Positions 43,636 through 53,005 are shown, numbered from the stretch's first letter. The stretch: 64,000 nt of DNA from CAZABP01 sp964483245 (GCA_964483245.1 CAZABP010000005.1:62001-126000), one strand, 5' to 3'. Made by a program: numbers and translations. The notes: generated by a model from the sequence alone, not told the origin.

Positions 43636-44703
43636 ATGCAGGCCATGCTCCGCCTCACGGCTGCGGCCCTCGCCGCTGCCTCGCTCGCCACCGCACAGAA
43701 CGCGATCGTCTCGCCGTACGCGACGACGAACACATCCGGCGGCATCCATAACTCGATCCCGTGGGGGCCGTTCAGCAGCCCGACCAACGGTGAAGGCTTC
43801 ACGCACCAGATCTACGACGACCTGCGGGGCACCCCGCGCGTCTTCATCGGCATGGCGCACCGGCACTCGTGGAACTCGAACTACGTCTCGAAGACGTACG
43901 ACGTCAAGATCACGTTCGCCGACGCGGCGGCGCCGTCGACCGGAATCAGCACGACGTACGCCAACAACTTCAAGACGGGTGGCGTGCAGACCGTCGTGTT
44001 CGACGGCAAGGTGACCTGGCCGGCGATGCCGTCGTTCCCGCGTGCGCCGGCGCCGTTCCTCGGCGTGATCAAGTTCACGACGCCGCACGTCTACACCGGC
44101 CGCGACCCGCTGCTGGTCGAGACGTTCATCCGCTCGTCGGCGCCGGTCTCGCCGACGCACTTCTTCGAGCGGGGTCCAGGCAGCACGCACACGGCCGGCC
44201 CCGTCGGAACCGGCTGCACCGCGACCGGGCAGTCGAGCCCGATGAACCTGGTCGGCACGTCGAACAGCTCCGCGATCACGAACAACCTGACGTTCGGTCC
44301 GGCAAGTGCGCCAGCCGCGCTGTGGATCGGCGACACGGCGAACATGTGGGGTCCGTTCAACCTGCCCTGGAACATGGCGCCGCTCGGCTCGCCGACCTGC
44401 GACGTCAACATCAACCTGATCCTGCAGGTGACCGCCGGCGTCACGTCCGCCGCCGGTGCGCTGCCGAGCTCGTTCCCATACGTGCTCGGGCCGTTCACGT
44501 CCGCGGTCCGGTTCCGCACGCAGTGGATCGCGCTCGATGGCGGGACGCTGCGCTCGAGCAACGGTCTCGACCATGGGACCCCGTACAACGCGAGCGGCGT
44601 GCCGTGGCCGTGCGCGCGGGTCTACTCGTCCGGCTTCGTGACGACGCCGCCGCCGAGTGGCTCGCTGCAGTCGAACGGGCTCGTCACGCAGTTCCACTAC
44701 TGA
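43636..44703 (+). CDS. Exported protein, tandem paralogue 1
   Basis: A 355-residue exported protein with signal peptide QAMLRLTAAALAAASLATAQ. The mature protein is Thr/Ser/Pro-rich and looks all-beta: NTSGGIHNSIPWGPFSSPTN, YDDLRGTPRVFIGMAHRHSW, YDVKITFADAA, FTTPHVYTGRDPLLVETF, and GCTATGQSSPMNL. No known domain is recognised. A near-identical paralogue of the same length lies downstream at 44921. The ATG at 43636 was chosen; another lies three codons in. Probably a secreted or surface protein of a lineage-specific family. Confidence 0.75.
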   Translation: MQAMLRLTAAALAAASLATAQNAIVSPYATTNTSGGIHNSIPWGPFSSPTNGEGFTHQIYDDLRGTPRVFIGMAHRHSWNSNYVSKTYDVKITFADAAAPSTGISTTYANNFKTGGVQTVVFDGKVTWPAMPSFPRAPAPFLGVIKFTTPHVYTGRDPLLVETFIRSSAPVSPTHFFERGPGSTHTAGPVGTGCTATGQSSPMNLVGTSNSSAITNNLTFGPASAPAALWIGDTANMWGPFNLPWNMAPLGSPTCDVNINLILQVTAGVTSAAGALPSSFPYVLGPFTSAVRFRTQWIALDGGTLRSSNGLDHGTPYNASGVPWPCARVYSSGFVTTPPPSGSLQSNGLVTQFHY

Positions 44704-44920
44704 TCGCTGGCGTGCAGGTGCCTGGCGCCCGTGACACGGGCGCTGGGCCGCCCGCGTCGCGGCGTACGTGGGTAGGGGGGGTAGGGGGACGCGCCCGGTT
44801 GTCCGCCCAGGCAGTCCGGTGCTACAGCGCGCAGGTCGGCTTTCACGCCGGCGTCCACCTGCGCACCGTCGTGCCTCGGCCGCAGCGTGGCCCACTTCAG
44901 CCAGGCACCGGAACCGATCC

Positions 44921-45988
44921 ATGCACATCATGCTCCGCATCCCGGCGGCAGCTCTTGCCGTCACCGCGCTCGCGACCGCCCAGAACGCAGTCGTCTCGCC
45001 GCTCGCGACGACGAACACGTCCGGCGGCATCTTCAACTCGATCCCTTGGGGGCCGTTCAGCAGCCCGACCAACGGTGAGGGCTTCACGCACCAGATCTAC
45101 GACGACCTGCGGGGCACACCGCGCGTGTTCGTCGGCATGGCGCACCGCCACCAGTACACCGCCGCGCACGCCTCGAAGACGTACGACGTCAAGATCACAT
45201 TTGCTGACGCTGCGACACCGTCCAGCGGGATCAGCACGACGTACGCCAACAACTTCAAGACCGGCGGCGTGCAGACGGTCGTCTTCGACGGCAAGGTCAC
45301 CTGGCCGAGCATGCCGGTGTTCCCGCGTGCGCCCGCGCCGTTCCTCGGGCTGATCAAGTTCACGACGCCGCACGTCTACACCGGCCGCGACCCGCTGCTG
45401 GTGGAGACGTTCATCCGCTCGACGACACCGATCTCGCCGACCTACTTCTACGAGCGCGGACCGGGCAGCACGCACACGGCGGGTGTCGTGGGTAACGGCT
45501 GCACGGCGACTGGTCAGTCCGGCCCGATGAACCTCGTCGGCACGGCGACGACCACGACGATCACGAACAACCTGACGCTCGGTCCGGCGAGCGCGCCGGC
45601 GGCGTTGTGGCTCGGCGATACGGCGAACATGTGGGGGCCGTTCAACCTGCCCTGGAACATGGCGCCGCTCGGTTCACCGACCTGCGACGTCAACATCAAC
45701 CTGATCATGTCCGTGGTCGGCACGACGACGTCGGCGGCCGGTGCTGCGTCGGCGACGTTCCCCTACGTGATCGGGCCGTTCACGTCGGCGGTGCGGTTCC
45801 GCACGCAGTGGTTCGCGGTCGACGGCGGCACGTTGCGCTCGAGCAACGGCGTGGATCAGTCGACTCCGTACAGCGCGACCGGTGTGCCGTGGCCGTGCCA
45901 GCGCGTCTACTCGTCCGGCTTCGTGACGACGCCGCCCGCGACCGGCTCGTTGCAGGCCAACGGGCTCGTGACGCAGTTCCTCTACTAG
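44921..45988 (+). CDS. Exported protein, tandem paralogue 2
   Basis: A 355-residue paralogue of the previous gene. Most stretches match exactly or nearly so: TTNTSGGIFNSIPWGPFSSP, GVQTVVFDGKVTW, AALWLGDTANMWGPFNLPW and the end VYSSGFVTTPPATGSLQANG. The signal peptide (HIMLRIPAAALAVTALATAQ) has diverged more than the mature part, so the mature fold is under selection. The 217-base spacer (44704-44920) is G-rich and holds no gene. It ends with TAG and runs directly into the 74-bp repeat array. Confidence 0.75.
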   Translation: MHIMLRIPAAALAVTALATAQNAVVSPLATTNTSGGIFNSIPWGPFSSPTNGEGFTHQIYDDLRGTPRVFVGMAHRHQYTAAHASKTYDVKITFADAATPSSGISTTYANNFKTGGVQTVVFDGKVTWPSMPVFPRAPAPFLGLIKFTTPHVYTGRDPLLVETFIRSTTPISPTYFYERGPGSTHTAGVVGNGCTATGQSGPMNLVGTATTTTITNNLTLGPASAPAALWLGDTANMWGPFNLPWNMAPLGSPTCDVNINLIMSVVGTTTSAAGAASATFPYVIGPFTSAVRFRTQWFAVDGGTLRSSNGVDQSTPYSATGVPWPCQRVYSSGFVTTPPATGSLQANGLVTQFLY

Positions 45989-46285
45989 TCACCCGGAAAC
46001 GCCGCGACGCGGTGACCGATTGCGGGCAAGCGACCCGCCGGCACCGCTGCGGCGTTTCGCTGTCACCCGGAAACGCCGCGACGCGGTGACCGATTGCGGG
46101 CAACTGGGCCCTCCGGCACCGCTGCGGCGTTTCGCTGTCACCCGGAAACGCCGCGACGCGGTGACCGATTGCGGGCAAGCGACCCACCGGCACCGCTGCG
46201 GCGTTTCGCTGTCACCTGACAACGCCGCGACGCGCCGGCCGGTCCTGGGCAGCTGCCCCGCCGGCGCCGCCGCGGCGTTTTCGTA
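45988..46285. repeat. Tandem array of 74-75-bp hairpin repeats, four units
   Basis: Units start with GTCACCCGG at 45988, 46062 and 46137, and a decayed one (GTCACCTGA) starts at 46211. Periods are 74, 75 and 74 bases. Each unit has AAACGCCGC-GCGGTG near its start and CACCGC-GCGGCGTTT near its end, which pair to a long hairpin enclosing ACCGATTGCGGGCAA. The first three units are almost identical. It fills the gap between two convergent genes, so multiple terminator or transcript-end structures are possible. Confidence 0.9.
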
Positions 46286-46298
46286 GTGATTGCGTGGT

Positions 46299-47246
46299 TC
46301 AGCCGCGCAGTAGCTTCGCCGCGCTCTCCGGCACCTCGATCGCCGGCGTGCTGCCGAGGTCCTTCAGCCGCACCGTCACCTCGATCAGCGAGACGTCCTC
46401 CCCGAGCTTGCGGACCGGCAGGCCGCGCTCGTGCCGGCGCTTGCCATCGGCGTCGAACTCCTCGACCTGCTCCGCAGGCGCCTCGGCTTCGATCTCCTCG
46501 CCCCCGGCCGTCCGGAACTGGACGTTGCCCGGCATGCGGTCGGTCCGGTAGGCCTTCGCGCGGATCCGTTCGATCCGCTCGGCCGCGGTGTCGATCTCGA
46601 ATGCGAGGTCGACCGTGACCTCGGGGGGACCGCCGGCGCCGGCGCCGGCACCACCGATCCGGAACATCGGCCCGGGACCACCGCCGCCGCTCGGCATCGC
46701 GCCACTCAGGAAGAAGTCGACTGCGGCCTGCCCCTCGAGCGTCAGTCCGAACGTGACGCGGCCGGCGTCGAGCTTGCTCGTGTCGGTGTGCGCGAGCTTC
46801 CGCGCGGCGGGATCGAGCGATTCCAGCGCATCGTGCAACAGCACCGGATCGAACAGCCACGGCAGCGGCTTCCCATCGGCATCGGTTGCGCCGCGCAGGC
46901 GCCATTCGCCGTTGGCGTTCTGGACCACACGCCGCCCGCGGGCCACCAGCAGGGTGTCGCCGCTCTCGAGCTCATAGCTGCGCGAGGCGCCGAACCAGGT
47001 GCCATCGACCTCGACGTCCTGGCCGCCGAGCATCGCGCGCATCCGGCGCAGCATCGCGACGTCGCTCGACTCGGCGGAATGGAACGAGCCGTTCGCGAGC
47101 TGGCGGAGCTGCGAGAACGCCCGCTCGAACAGCTCCGGTCCGGGGACCGGAGCCGGAGCCGGCGCCGGCGCGGGATCCTGCGCAGCGAGCGCGGTCGCAA
47201 ACAACGCAGCCAGGGGAACGTGACGCGGAACGGACAGGTGGGTCAT
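46299..47246 (-). CDS. Exported protein of unknown function
   Basis: A 315-residue exported protein with signal peptide HLSVPRHVPLAALFATALAAQ, then an Ala-Pro linker (PAPAPAPAPVPGPE). The mature domain is mixed: ELFERAFSQLRQLANGSFHS, LESGDTLLVARGRRVV, then a Gly-rich insertion near residue 190, then VTVDLAFEIDTAAERIERIRA and EVTVRLKDLGSTPAIEVPE. No known domain is recognised. A GAGG ribosome site lies 6-10 bases before the ATG, and a -10-like TAGTCT sits at 47320-47315 inside the end of rbfA. Confidence 0.65.
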   Translation of the reverse strand: MTHLSVPRHVPLAALFATALAAQDPAPAPAPAPVPGPELFERAFSQLRQLANGSFHSAESSDVAMLRRMRAMLGGQDVEVDGTWFGASRSYELESGDTLLVARGRRVVQNANGEWRLRGATDADGKPLPWLFDPVLLHDALESLDPAARKLAHTDTSKLDAGRVTFGLTLEGQAAVDFFLSGAMPSGGGGPGPMFRIGGAGAGAGGPPEVTVDLAFEIDTAAERIERIRAKAYRTDRMPGNVQFRTAGGEEIEAEAPAEQVEEFDADGKRRHERGLPVRKLGEDVSLIEVTVRLKDLGSTPAIEVPESAAKLLRG

Positions 47247-47329
47247 CGGTACCTCGTGGGGCGGCGGACGCTCGGGCCGGCCGATTGCTTCCGGTCCGGC
47301 AGGAACTCCCGGTCAGACTACGACCACGC

Positions 47330-47755
47330 CTACGCCTCGGCCGGTGGCGGCGGCTCGGACTCTGCGCCGGACGCGGGCTGCTCACCGCCCTGCGCCGCCT
47401 CGCGCTGTTCGCGCTCGGTCCGGAGCTTGTGCAGCAGCTCCTGCATCCGGATCGCGCCGGCGATGCTCTGGTCGTGGCGGAACTCGAGCCGCGGCACGGT
47501 CCGCGTGTGCAGCACGCGGCCGACCTCGTACTGCACGTGGCGCGCGGCGTGGTCGAGCGCCTGGCCGGTCAGCCGCACCTGTTTGTCCTCGCCGAGCAGG
47601 CTCCAGTAGACGATGCAGCGCGTCAGCTCGCGGTCGAGCTCGACGCGCGTGATCGTGACCATGCCGATCCGTGGATCCTGCAGCTCGTGCGCGACGATCT
47701 CGGCGACGCGCGCCTTGATCAGCTCGGCGAGCCGGGCGGTCCGGCGCTCGTTCAC
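47330..47755 (-). CDS. rbfA: Ribosome-binding factor A
   Basis: A 141-residue protein with the RbfA KH-like domain. RbfA binds the 30S subunit and helps mature the 16S 5' end. Motifs: ARLAELIKARVAEIVAHELQDPRIGMVTIT, ELTRCIVYWSLLGED, and VPRLEFRHDQSIAGAIRMQELL. An acidic, Pro-rich tail of about 25 residues is added. Start is GTG overlapping the stop of ylxP by 4 bases. Gene order nusA-infB-ylxP-rbfA is the standard translation operon. Confidence 0.93.
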   Translation of the reverse strand: MNERRTARLAELIKARVAEIVAHELQDPRIGMVTITRVELDRELTRCIVYWSLLGEDKQVRLTGQALDHAARHVQYEVGRVLHTRTVPRLEFRHDQSIAGAIRMQELLHKLRTEREQREAAQGGEQPASGAESEPPPPAEA

Positions 47756-48054
47756 TCGGCTCCGTTGGGGCTGATGATCTCGAGCTGCCAGTCGGCGAGG
47801 CTGCCGTCCCGCAGGTCCTTCAGCGTGTTGACGATCTGGTCCATTGCGCCGTTCAAGTATGGCACGTCGCGTCCGGTCGTGACGGCGGCGAACGTCGCCG
47901 TCGTGTGCACGTCCAGGTCCTCGACTTCGGCCACCGAGACGTTGAACTGCCGGCGCAACCGGTCCTTCAGCCCGCGCACGACGCGTCGCTTGTCCTTCAG
48001 CGACGTGGCGTGCGGGATGTCGACCGAGAACTGCAGGACGCCGATGTAGAACAC
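47752..48054 (-). CDS. DUF503 family protein (YlxP-like)
   Basis: A 100-residue DUF503 protein. It opens with FYIGVLQFSVDIPHATSLKDKRRVVRGLKDRLRRQFNVS, the family's conserved stretch, and continues VAEVEDLDVHTTATFAAVTTG. Start is GTG. It lies between infB and rbfA, where DUF503/YlxP genes are usually found; a role in late 30S assembly is suspected from that location. Confidence 0.88.
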   Translation of the reverse strand: MFYIGVLQFSVDIPHATSLKDKRRVVRGLKDRLRRQFNVSVAEVEDLDVHTTATFAAVTTGRDVPYLNGAMDQIVNTLKDLRDGSLADWQLEIISPNGAE

Positions 48055-48131
48055 GCTTCTGCGCCGCCGCCGCGGCTCCGGATGCTCGATTCGCGGAATG
48101 CGGTAGGCCGCGTCGCGGCGGCCGGGAAGAA

Positions 48132-50928
48132 CTAACTCAACGTGCGCTTGACGAGTTTGGTCTCGAAGAACTCGAACTGATCACCGACCTGGACCGCGTC
48201 CCAGTTCTCGACCGTCATGCCGCACTCGAAGCCGGCGCGCACCTCGCGCACGTCGTCCTTCTCGCGCCGCAGCGTCGCGATCGCGCCGTGGTGCACGAGC
48301 CGCTTGTCGCGCGTCACGCGCACCTTGCTGTTGCGCGTGACCACGCCGTCGAGCACGTAGCAGCCGGCGATGTTGCCGAAGCGGCTGGACTTGAACACCG
48401 CGCGCACCTCGGCGTGGCCGAGCACGTTCTCGACCTCCTCCGGCTTCAGCATCCCCTCGATCGCGAGCTTCATGTCGTCGATCAGGTGGTAGATGACGTC
48501 GTAGAACCGGATGTCGACGCCGGCCCGTTCAGCGGCGAGCCGCGCCGGCTGGTCCGGCACGGTGTTGAACCCGATGATCACGGCACCACCCGCCTCGGCC
48601 AGCGAGACGTCGGTCTCGGTGATCCCGCCCAGCGCGGTGTGGATGATGTTGACGCGGATCTCGTTCGACGAGAGCTCCTCGAGGCTGCGACGGATCGGCT
48701 CCAGCGAGCCCATGACGTCCGCCTTCAGGATCACCTTCAGCTCCTGGATCTTGTGCGCGGCGAGCGCCTCCGAGAGGTTCTCGAGCGTGATCGTGCTGGT
48801 GGTCCGCTCCGCCAGCGACAGGTCGCGGGCGCGCCGCGTCCGCTCCTCGACGACCTCGCGCGCCTTCTTGGCGTCGGTGACGGCGTAGAACCGCTCGCCC
48901 GGCTGCGGCAGCGCGTCGATCCCGAGCACGGCGATCGGCGTCGATGGTCCGGCCTCGTCGATCATCTGGCCGCGGTCGTCCATCATCCCGCGCACGCGCG
49001 CGAAGCTGTTGCCGCACAGGATCCGCTCCCGCAGGTGCAGCGTCCCGTTGGTCACCATCGCGTGCACGACGATGCCCTGCTCCGGCGTCTGGCGGGACTC
49101 GATGACGATGCCGGCCGCCGGCGCATCCGGCTTCGCCTTCAGATCGAGCAGCTCGGCTTCGAGCATGATCTTCTCGACCAGATCGTCCAGACCGGTGCGG
49201 TTCAGCGCCGAGACGTCGGCGAACTGCGTCGTGCCGCCCCACTCTTCGGGCTGCAGCCCCTTGATCGCGAGCTGCTGGCGCACCTGCATCGGATTGGCGC
49301 CCGGCTTGTCGCACTTGTTGACCGCCACCACGATGGGGACGTCGGCGTCCTTGGCGNNNNNNNNNNCTTCGGTCTGCGGCATGACGCCGTCGTCGGCCGC
49401 GACGACCAGCACGACGACGTCAGTGATGCTGGCGCCGCGCGCCCGCATCGCCGTGAACGCGGCGTGACCCGGCGTGTCGAGCACGACCAGCTCGTGGCCG
49501 GACGGCGGCACGACGCGGTAGGCGCCGATGTGCTGCGTGATCCCGCCGGCTTCGCGCGCGACGATGTCGCTCTCGCGCAGCGCGTCGAGCAGCGAGGTCT
49601 TGCCGTGGTCGACGTGACCCATGAACGTCNNNNNNNNNNCAGAGGAGCGCCCCCATCACGATCAGGGCGATCGCCGTCACGACCGGCGCGCGGCGGTAGT
49701 CGGTCGCCTCGGCGGTCTGGTCCACCAGGTGCTGCAGCAGCTCGTCCTCGGCCTCCCGCCGCTCGACGATGCTGATGTTGCGGTTGACCTCGAGCGCGAC
49801 CAGCTCGACCTCTTCCGGGGTCAGGAACGAGTTGATCGTCTTGCCCTTGACGCCCAGCTTGAACGTCAGCGTTGCGATCAGCTCGTTGACCTTGATCCCG
49901 AGCGCTTCGGACAGCGCCTTGATCGTGACCGGCGGGGTCAGCTCGACGATCTTGTTCGGGTCGACGGTCGCGGTCATCCCGCGGCCGCCACCGGTGCCGG
50001 TGCGACGACCGCCCGGTCCGCGCCCGCGCGGACCGCCACCCGGACCACCGCGTCGCTGCGGGCCACCGAGTGCGGGGCGCAGCGAGCCGCGGCGCGTCTG
50101 CGCGTTCTGCAGCGCCATCCGGCGCAGGTTGCGGTCGACGCCGGCCGGGTTGCGCTCGGAGCTCGGCGCCGAGCGCCGGGTCGCGTCGCGGATCGTTTCG
50201 GGGGCGAGCTCGATGCGGCCGAGCACCTTCGCCTTCGCCTGCGGCACGAGCAGTCGCTTGACCTCCTGCTCGTCCTGCGGTGCACCCGGAGCCGGCTGCG
50301 GCGGGGACTGCGGTGGCTGCTCTGGTGGCGCCGCCTGGGGCTGCGCAGGCGCCGGAGCTGGTTCGGCTGCGGGCTGCTGCCGCGCGGCCGGACGCACCGG
50401 CTCCGGCGCGGGAGCCGGCTCCGCTGCCGGCGGGGGTGGCGGTGGCGGCGGAGGTGGCGGTGGGGGAGGCGGCGGCGGCGGAGGCGGTGCCTCTGCGGCC
50501 GGCTGCCGTGTGGGCGGTGGCGGGGCTGGCGGCGCAGCGGGCTCGACCCGCGCAGCCGGCAGCGTCTTGCGTGGTGGAAGCTCCGGCTCCGGAGCCTTGG
50601 CCGCGGGCTCCGGCTCGAGCTCCGGCTCGAACTCGCCAGGGAGCTTCTTGCGCACCGGTTCGCGCGTCGGCACCGGGGGTGGCAGCGACTTCTTGCGCGG
50701 GCGTCCGGGTGCCGCGGTGCTCGCCTCGGCGTCGGCATCGCCGACGGCGCCCTTGCGCCGCAGTCCGGATGCCTCCAACCGCGCCATGACCATCATCTGG
50801 TCCGCCTCGCTCAGGTAGGTCATGTGACCTTTGATCTGCTCGAAGCCGAGCTGATGCAGCAGCTCGACCATCTCCGGGCCTTTCATCCCGTAGTCGCGAG
50901 CGAGTTCGTAGACGCGGAGTTTGCTCAA
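48132..50928 (-). CDS. infB: Translation initiation factor IF-2, broken by two assembly gaps
   Basis: IF-2 is a GTPase that brings initiator tRNA to the 30S subunit. From the TTG start at 50928 (ribosome site AGGAGCAGGA just before it): N-terminal IF2 domain (KLRVYELARDYGMKGPEMVELL), a long disordered Pro/Ala-rich linker with a run of about 20 prolines, a Gly/Arg-rich stretch, then IF2 assembly and G domains. G motifs are GHVDHGKT, DTPGHAAF and NKCD. Ns at 49357-49366 replace about four residues in frame. Ns at 49630-49639 come with a frame change and a stray AIALIVMGALL segment just before GHVDHGKT; this is very likely a bad join, not biology. Translation domains II-IV follow normally. Confidence 0.93.
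49357..49366. other. Assembly gap (10 N) in infB
   Basis: Ten Ns interrupt the G domain between MPQTE and AKDADVP. The expected family sequence needs about four residues here, so the true gap length is close to ten bases and the frame is kept. Confidence 0.95.
49630..49639. other. Assembly gap (10 N) with frame break in infB
   Basis: Ten Ns lie just upstream of the GHVDHGKT codons. The reading frames on the two sides do not match, and about 35 bases next to the gap (49640-49674) encode a hydrophobic stretch foreign to IF-2. The join is probably wrong. Confidence 0.9.
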
Positions 50929-50983
50929 TCCTGCTCCTGTGGGATTCCGCTACCGCGACCTCGCGGCCGGAATCGGGATTCTC

Positions 50984-52162
50984 TTAGGTCGTCGCCCCCT
51001 CCGCACCAGGGCGCCTCTCGGCACCATGGAGTTGGTCGCCAGCCTCATCGGCGACCTGCGGCGGTTCGACGTGTTCTCGTTCCTGCGGTTGCGGCGCCGC
51101 GTCCCCGTCGGCATCCGGCTCTGGCTCCGACTCCGGCACGTCCGCGCCACCCCCCTCGTCGGCGTCGCGCGCCTCCGCGGCAGCGGCAGCATGCGCGGCA
51201 GCGCCGGTGTCGTCCTCGGCGAGCGACCGCTCCAGCTCGTCGCGGGTCATGATGTTGATGTCCCAGCCGGTCAGCTTGGACGCCAGCCGCACGTTCTGAC
51301 CCTTGCGGCCGATCGCCAGCGAGAGCTGATCCTCGAGCACGAGCACCAGCGCCTTGCGGCCGGAGTCGTCGAGCTCGATGTGGCTGATCTCGGCCGGCTT
51401 CAGTGCGCTCGTGATCAACACCTGCGGGTCGTCGTTCCAGCGGATGATGTCGATCCGCTCGCCGTTCAGCTCGTCCATGATCGAGCGGATCCGGGTGCCG
51501 CGGACGCCGACGCAGGCGCCGACGCAGTCGACCTTCGGGTCGGCGGAGTGCACGGCCAGCTTGGTGCGGTAGCCCGGCTCCCGCTCGATCCGGCGGATCT
51601 GGATCGTGCCGTCGGCGATCTCCGGCACCTCGAGCTCGAACAGCGCCCGGACCAGGTCGCGGTGCGCGCGCGACAGGATCACGCGGACGCGCGGGCCGAC
51701 CTTCTTGACCTCGAGCACGAGGGCCCGGATCCGGTCCCCGACGTTGTAGTTCTCGCTGCGCACCTTCTCGGCGTGCGGCAGCAGACCTTCCATGTTGCGG
51801 CCGAGGTTGACGATCACCGTGTTCCCCTCGAACCGCTGCACGACGCCGGACACGATCTCGCCGAGCTTCTGCTCGTACTCGTCGTAAAGCACGTCGCGCT
51901 CCGCCTCGCGGACCTTCGACATGATCGCCTGCTTGACCGCCTGCGCCATGATCCGGCCCTGCTCCTCGAGGCTGATCTCGTAGTTGCATTGCCACTGGCC
52001 GGTCTCGCGGTTCAGCGCCAGCTCGAGATCGTCGATGCCGTAGCGCTTGGAGATCGCCTGATGGACTGCCTGCTCGATCGAGCGGAACAGCTCCTCCTTG
52101 TCGATCTCCCGGTCACGGGCGATCGAGTCGATGTAGCGCAGGATCTCAGCGGACGTCGACAT
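50984..52162 (-). CDS. nusA: Transcription termination/antitermination factor NusA
   Basis: A 392-residue RNA-polymerase-binding factor. N-terminal domain (AEILRYIDSIARDREIDKEELF), S1 domain (GEIVSGVVQRFEGNTVIVNLGRNMEGLLP), KH1 (VGACVGVRGTRIRSIMDELNGERIDII) and KH2 (LAIGRKGQNVRLASKLTGWDI). The last ~55 residues are acidic and low in complexity. The start MSTSAEILRY was chosen by homology over a longer frame. It heads a minus-strand operon with infB, ylxP and rbfA; rimP, usually first, is absent. A leader with a terminator lies upstream. Confidence 0.94.
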   Translation of the reverse strand: MSTSAEILRYIDSIARDREIDKEELFRSIEQAVHQAISKRYGIDDLELALNRETGQWQCNYEISLEEQGRIMAQAVKQAIMSKVREAERDVLYDEYEQKLGEIVSGVVQRFEGNTVIVNLGRNMEGLLPHAEKVRSENYNVGDRIRALVLEVKKVGPRVRVILSRAHRDLVRALFELEVPEIADGTIQIRRIEREPGYRTKLAVHSADPKVDCVGACVGVRGTRIRSIMDELNGERIDIIRWNDDPQVLITSALKPAEISHIELDDSGRKALVLVLEDQLSLAIGRKGQNVRLASKLTGWDINIMTRDELERSLAEDDTGAAAHAAAAAEARDADEGGGADVPESEPEPDADGDAAPQPQEREHVEPPQVADEAGDQLHGAERRPGAEGATT

Positions 52163-52289
52163 GGATGGCTGGTAGGGGATTCCGGGATGCCGGTCGGCGT
52201 TCCGGCAGCCGAGATACTGCCCATTCCCGACGGGCATTGGGCCATCCGGTGCCGGCACGAGGCCGGCGAACGAGCCACGCCCCGGAAAC

Positions 52290-52313
52290 AAAAAAGAGCG
52301 GGATGTCCCGCTC
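52290..52313 (-). terminator. Intrinsic terminator in the nusA leader
   Basis: On the minus strand GAGCGGG-ACAT-CCCGCTC is followed by six T. It lies 128 bases upstream of the nusA start, and no minus-strand gene ends before it, so it should act on the nusA operon transcript itself. CTCAGCC/GGCTGAG next to it can form a competing stem that shares three bases. Confidence 0.8.
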
Positions 52314-52342
52314 AGCCTCCGGGTCGAGAACTCGGGCTGAGG

Positions 52343-52370
52343 ATGCTAGCCAGGCACCGGATCCGGTCAA
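52343..52370 (-). promoter_or_regulatory. Sigma-70-type promoter for the nusA operon
   Basis: On the minus strand TTGACC (52370 to 52365) and TAGCAT (52348 to 52343) are 16 bases apart. Transcription would begin near 52336, about 25 bases before the terminator hairpin. It is the clearest two-box promoter in the window. The rest of 52163-52525 holds no gene. Confidence 0.65.
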
Positions 52371-52510
52371 GCGCGAGCGTCGCGGCGACCGCGGGACAGC
52401 CCATTCACGAGATCGGCCGCGTGATACCGCGTCACGGCGGCCCCGGCGCACGCCGGGCGGCCGGTGCGCGTGCGGCGTCGTTCGTAGCGGGGTTCGCACA
52501 GCACGCGGGT

Positions 52511-52516
52511 TAGCAT
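52511..52516 (+). promoter_or_regulatory. -10-like box TAGCAT, 9 nt before an ATG
   Basis: TAGCAT stands 9 bases before the ATG at 52526, with no ribosome site between and no -35 at the usual distance. It fits the leaderless pattern also seen at 10586 and 62668. Confidence 0.45.
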
Positions 52517-52525
52517 GCGCGGCCG

Positions 52526-53005
52526 ATGCACGACGGGTTCCGAGTTGAGCGACCATTCGAAGCGCGCGACCTCGAGCGGTTGCTGCAGTGGCTCACCGCG
52601 GCGGGGCTCGGCACCTCCCCCCGCCTGCCGGCGCCGCTGTTGCTGAAGCGGTTGACCGAAGACCCTGCCATCGTCTGCCGGGTGTGGAGCGAGGGGGGCG
52701 TCGCCGTCGGCTGCTACCGCCTCGACCTGGCCCCCGACCGCACCGCGGAGCTGACGCTGATCGTGGACCCGGCGCGGCAGCGGCGCGGGGTGGGGGCGGC
52801 GATGGCCGAGGCGGCGCTGCAGGAATGCCGCCGCCGGCGGCTGCGCGCGCTGGTTGCGGTCGTCCATCAGTCGAACGAGCAGGCGCAGCGGTTCTTCGCG
52901 GCGATCGGATTCGAGGGCAGCGGGATCCCGGTCCCCGGCTTCGTGCACTTCGTCCGTCTGATCCACCGCGCCGAGGCCGCGGCGCCGTTGGAGATCCAAC
53001 CCTGA
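52526..53005 (+). CDS. GNAT-family N-acetyltransferase
   Basis: A 159-residue single-domain GNAT enzyme. The acetyl-CoA loop is RQRRGVGAAMAEAAL (Q/RxxGxG/A form) near residue 90, preceded by the AELTLIVDPA strand and followed by ALVAVVHQSNEQAQRFFAAIGF, a typical GNAT C-terminal helix. The acceptor cannot be told; small molecules or protein N-termini are the usual choices. It is followed by a deacetylase-like gene whose frame starts at its stop, so the two may be functionally linked. Confidence 0.82.
   Translation: MHDGFRVERPFEARDLERLLQWLTAAGLGTSPRLPAPLLLKRLTEDPAIVCRVWSEGGVAVGCYRLDLAPDRTAELTLIVDPARQRRGVGAAMAEAALQECRRRRLRALVAVVHQSNEQAQRFFAAIGFEGSGIPVPGFVHFVRLIHRAEAAAPLEIQP

Noticed and set aside
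45988..46285. CRISPR array
   Set aside because: The whole 74-75-bp unit repeats, including the part that would be spacer; there are no unique spacers and no cas genes.
45988..46285. Integron attC sites
   Set aside because: The units lack the RYYYAAC and GTTRRRY core sites, and no integrase is present.
49640..49674. Membrane segment in IF-2
   Set aside because: It abuts an N gap with a frame mismatch and does not fit the IF-2 family, so an assembly error is the better explanation.
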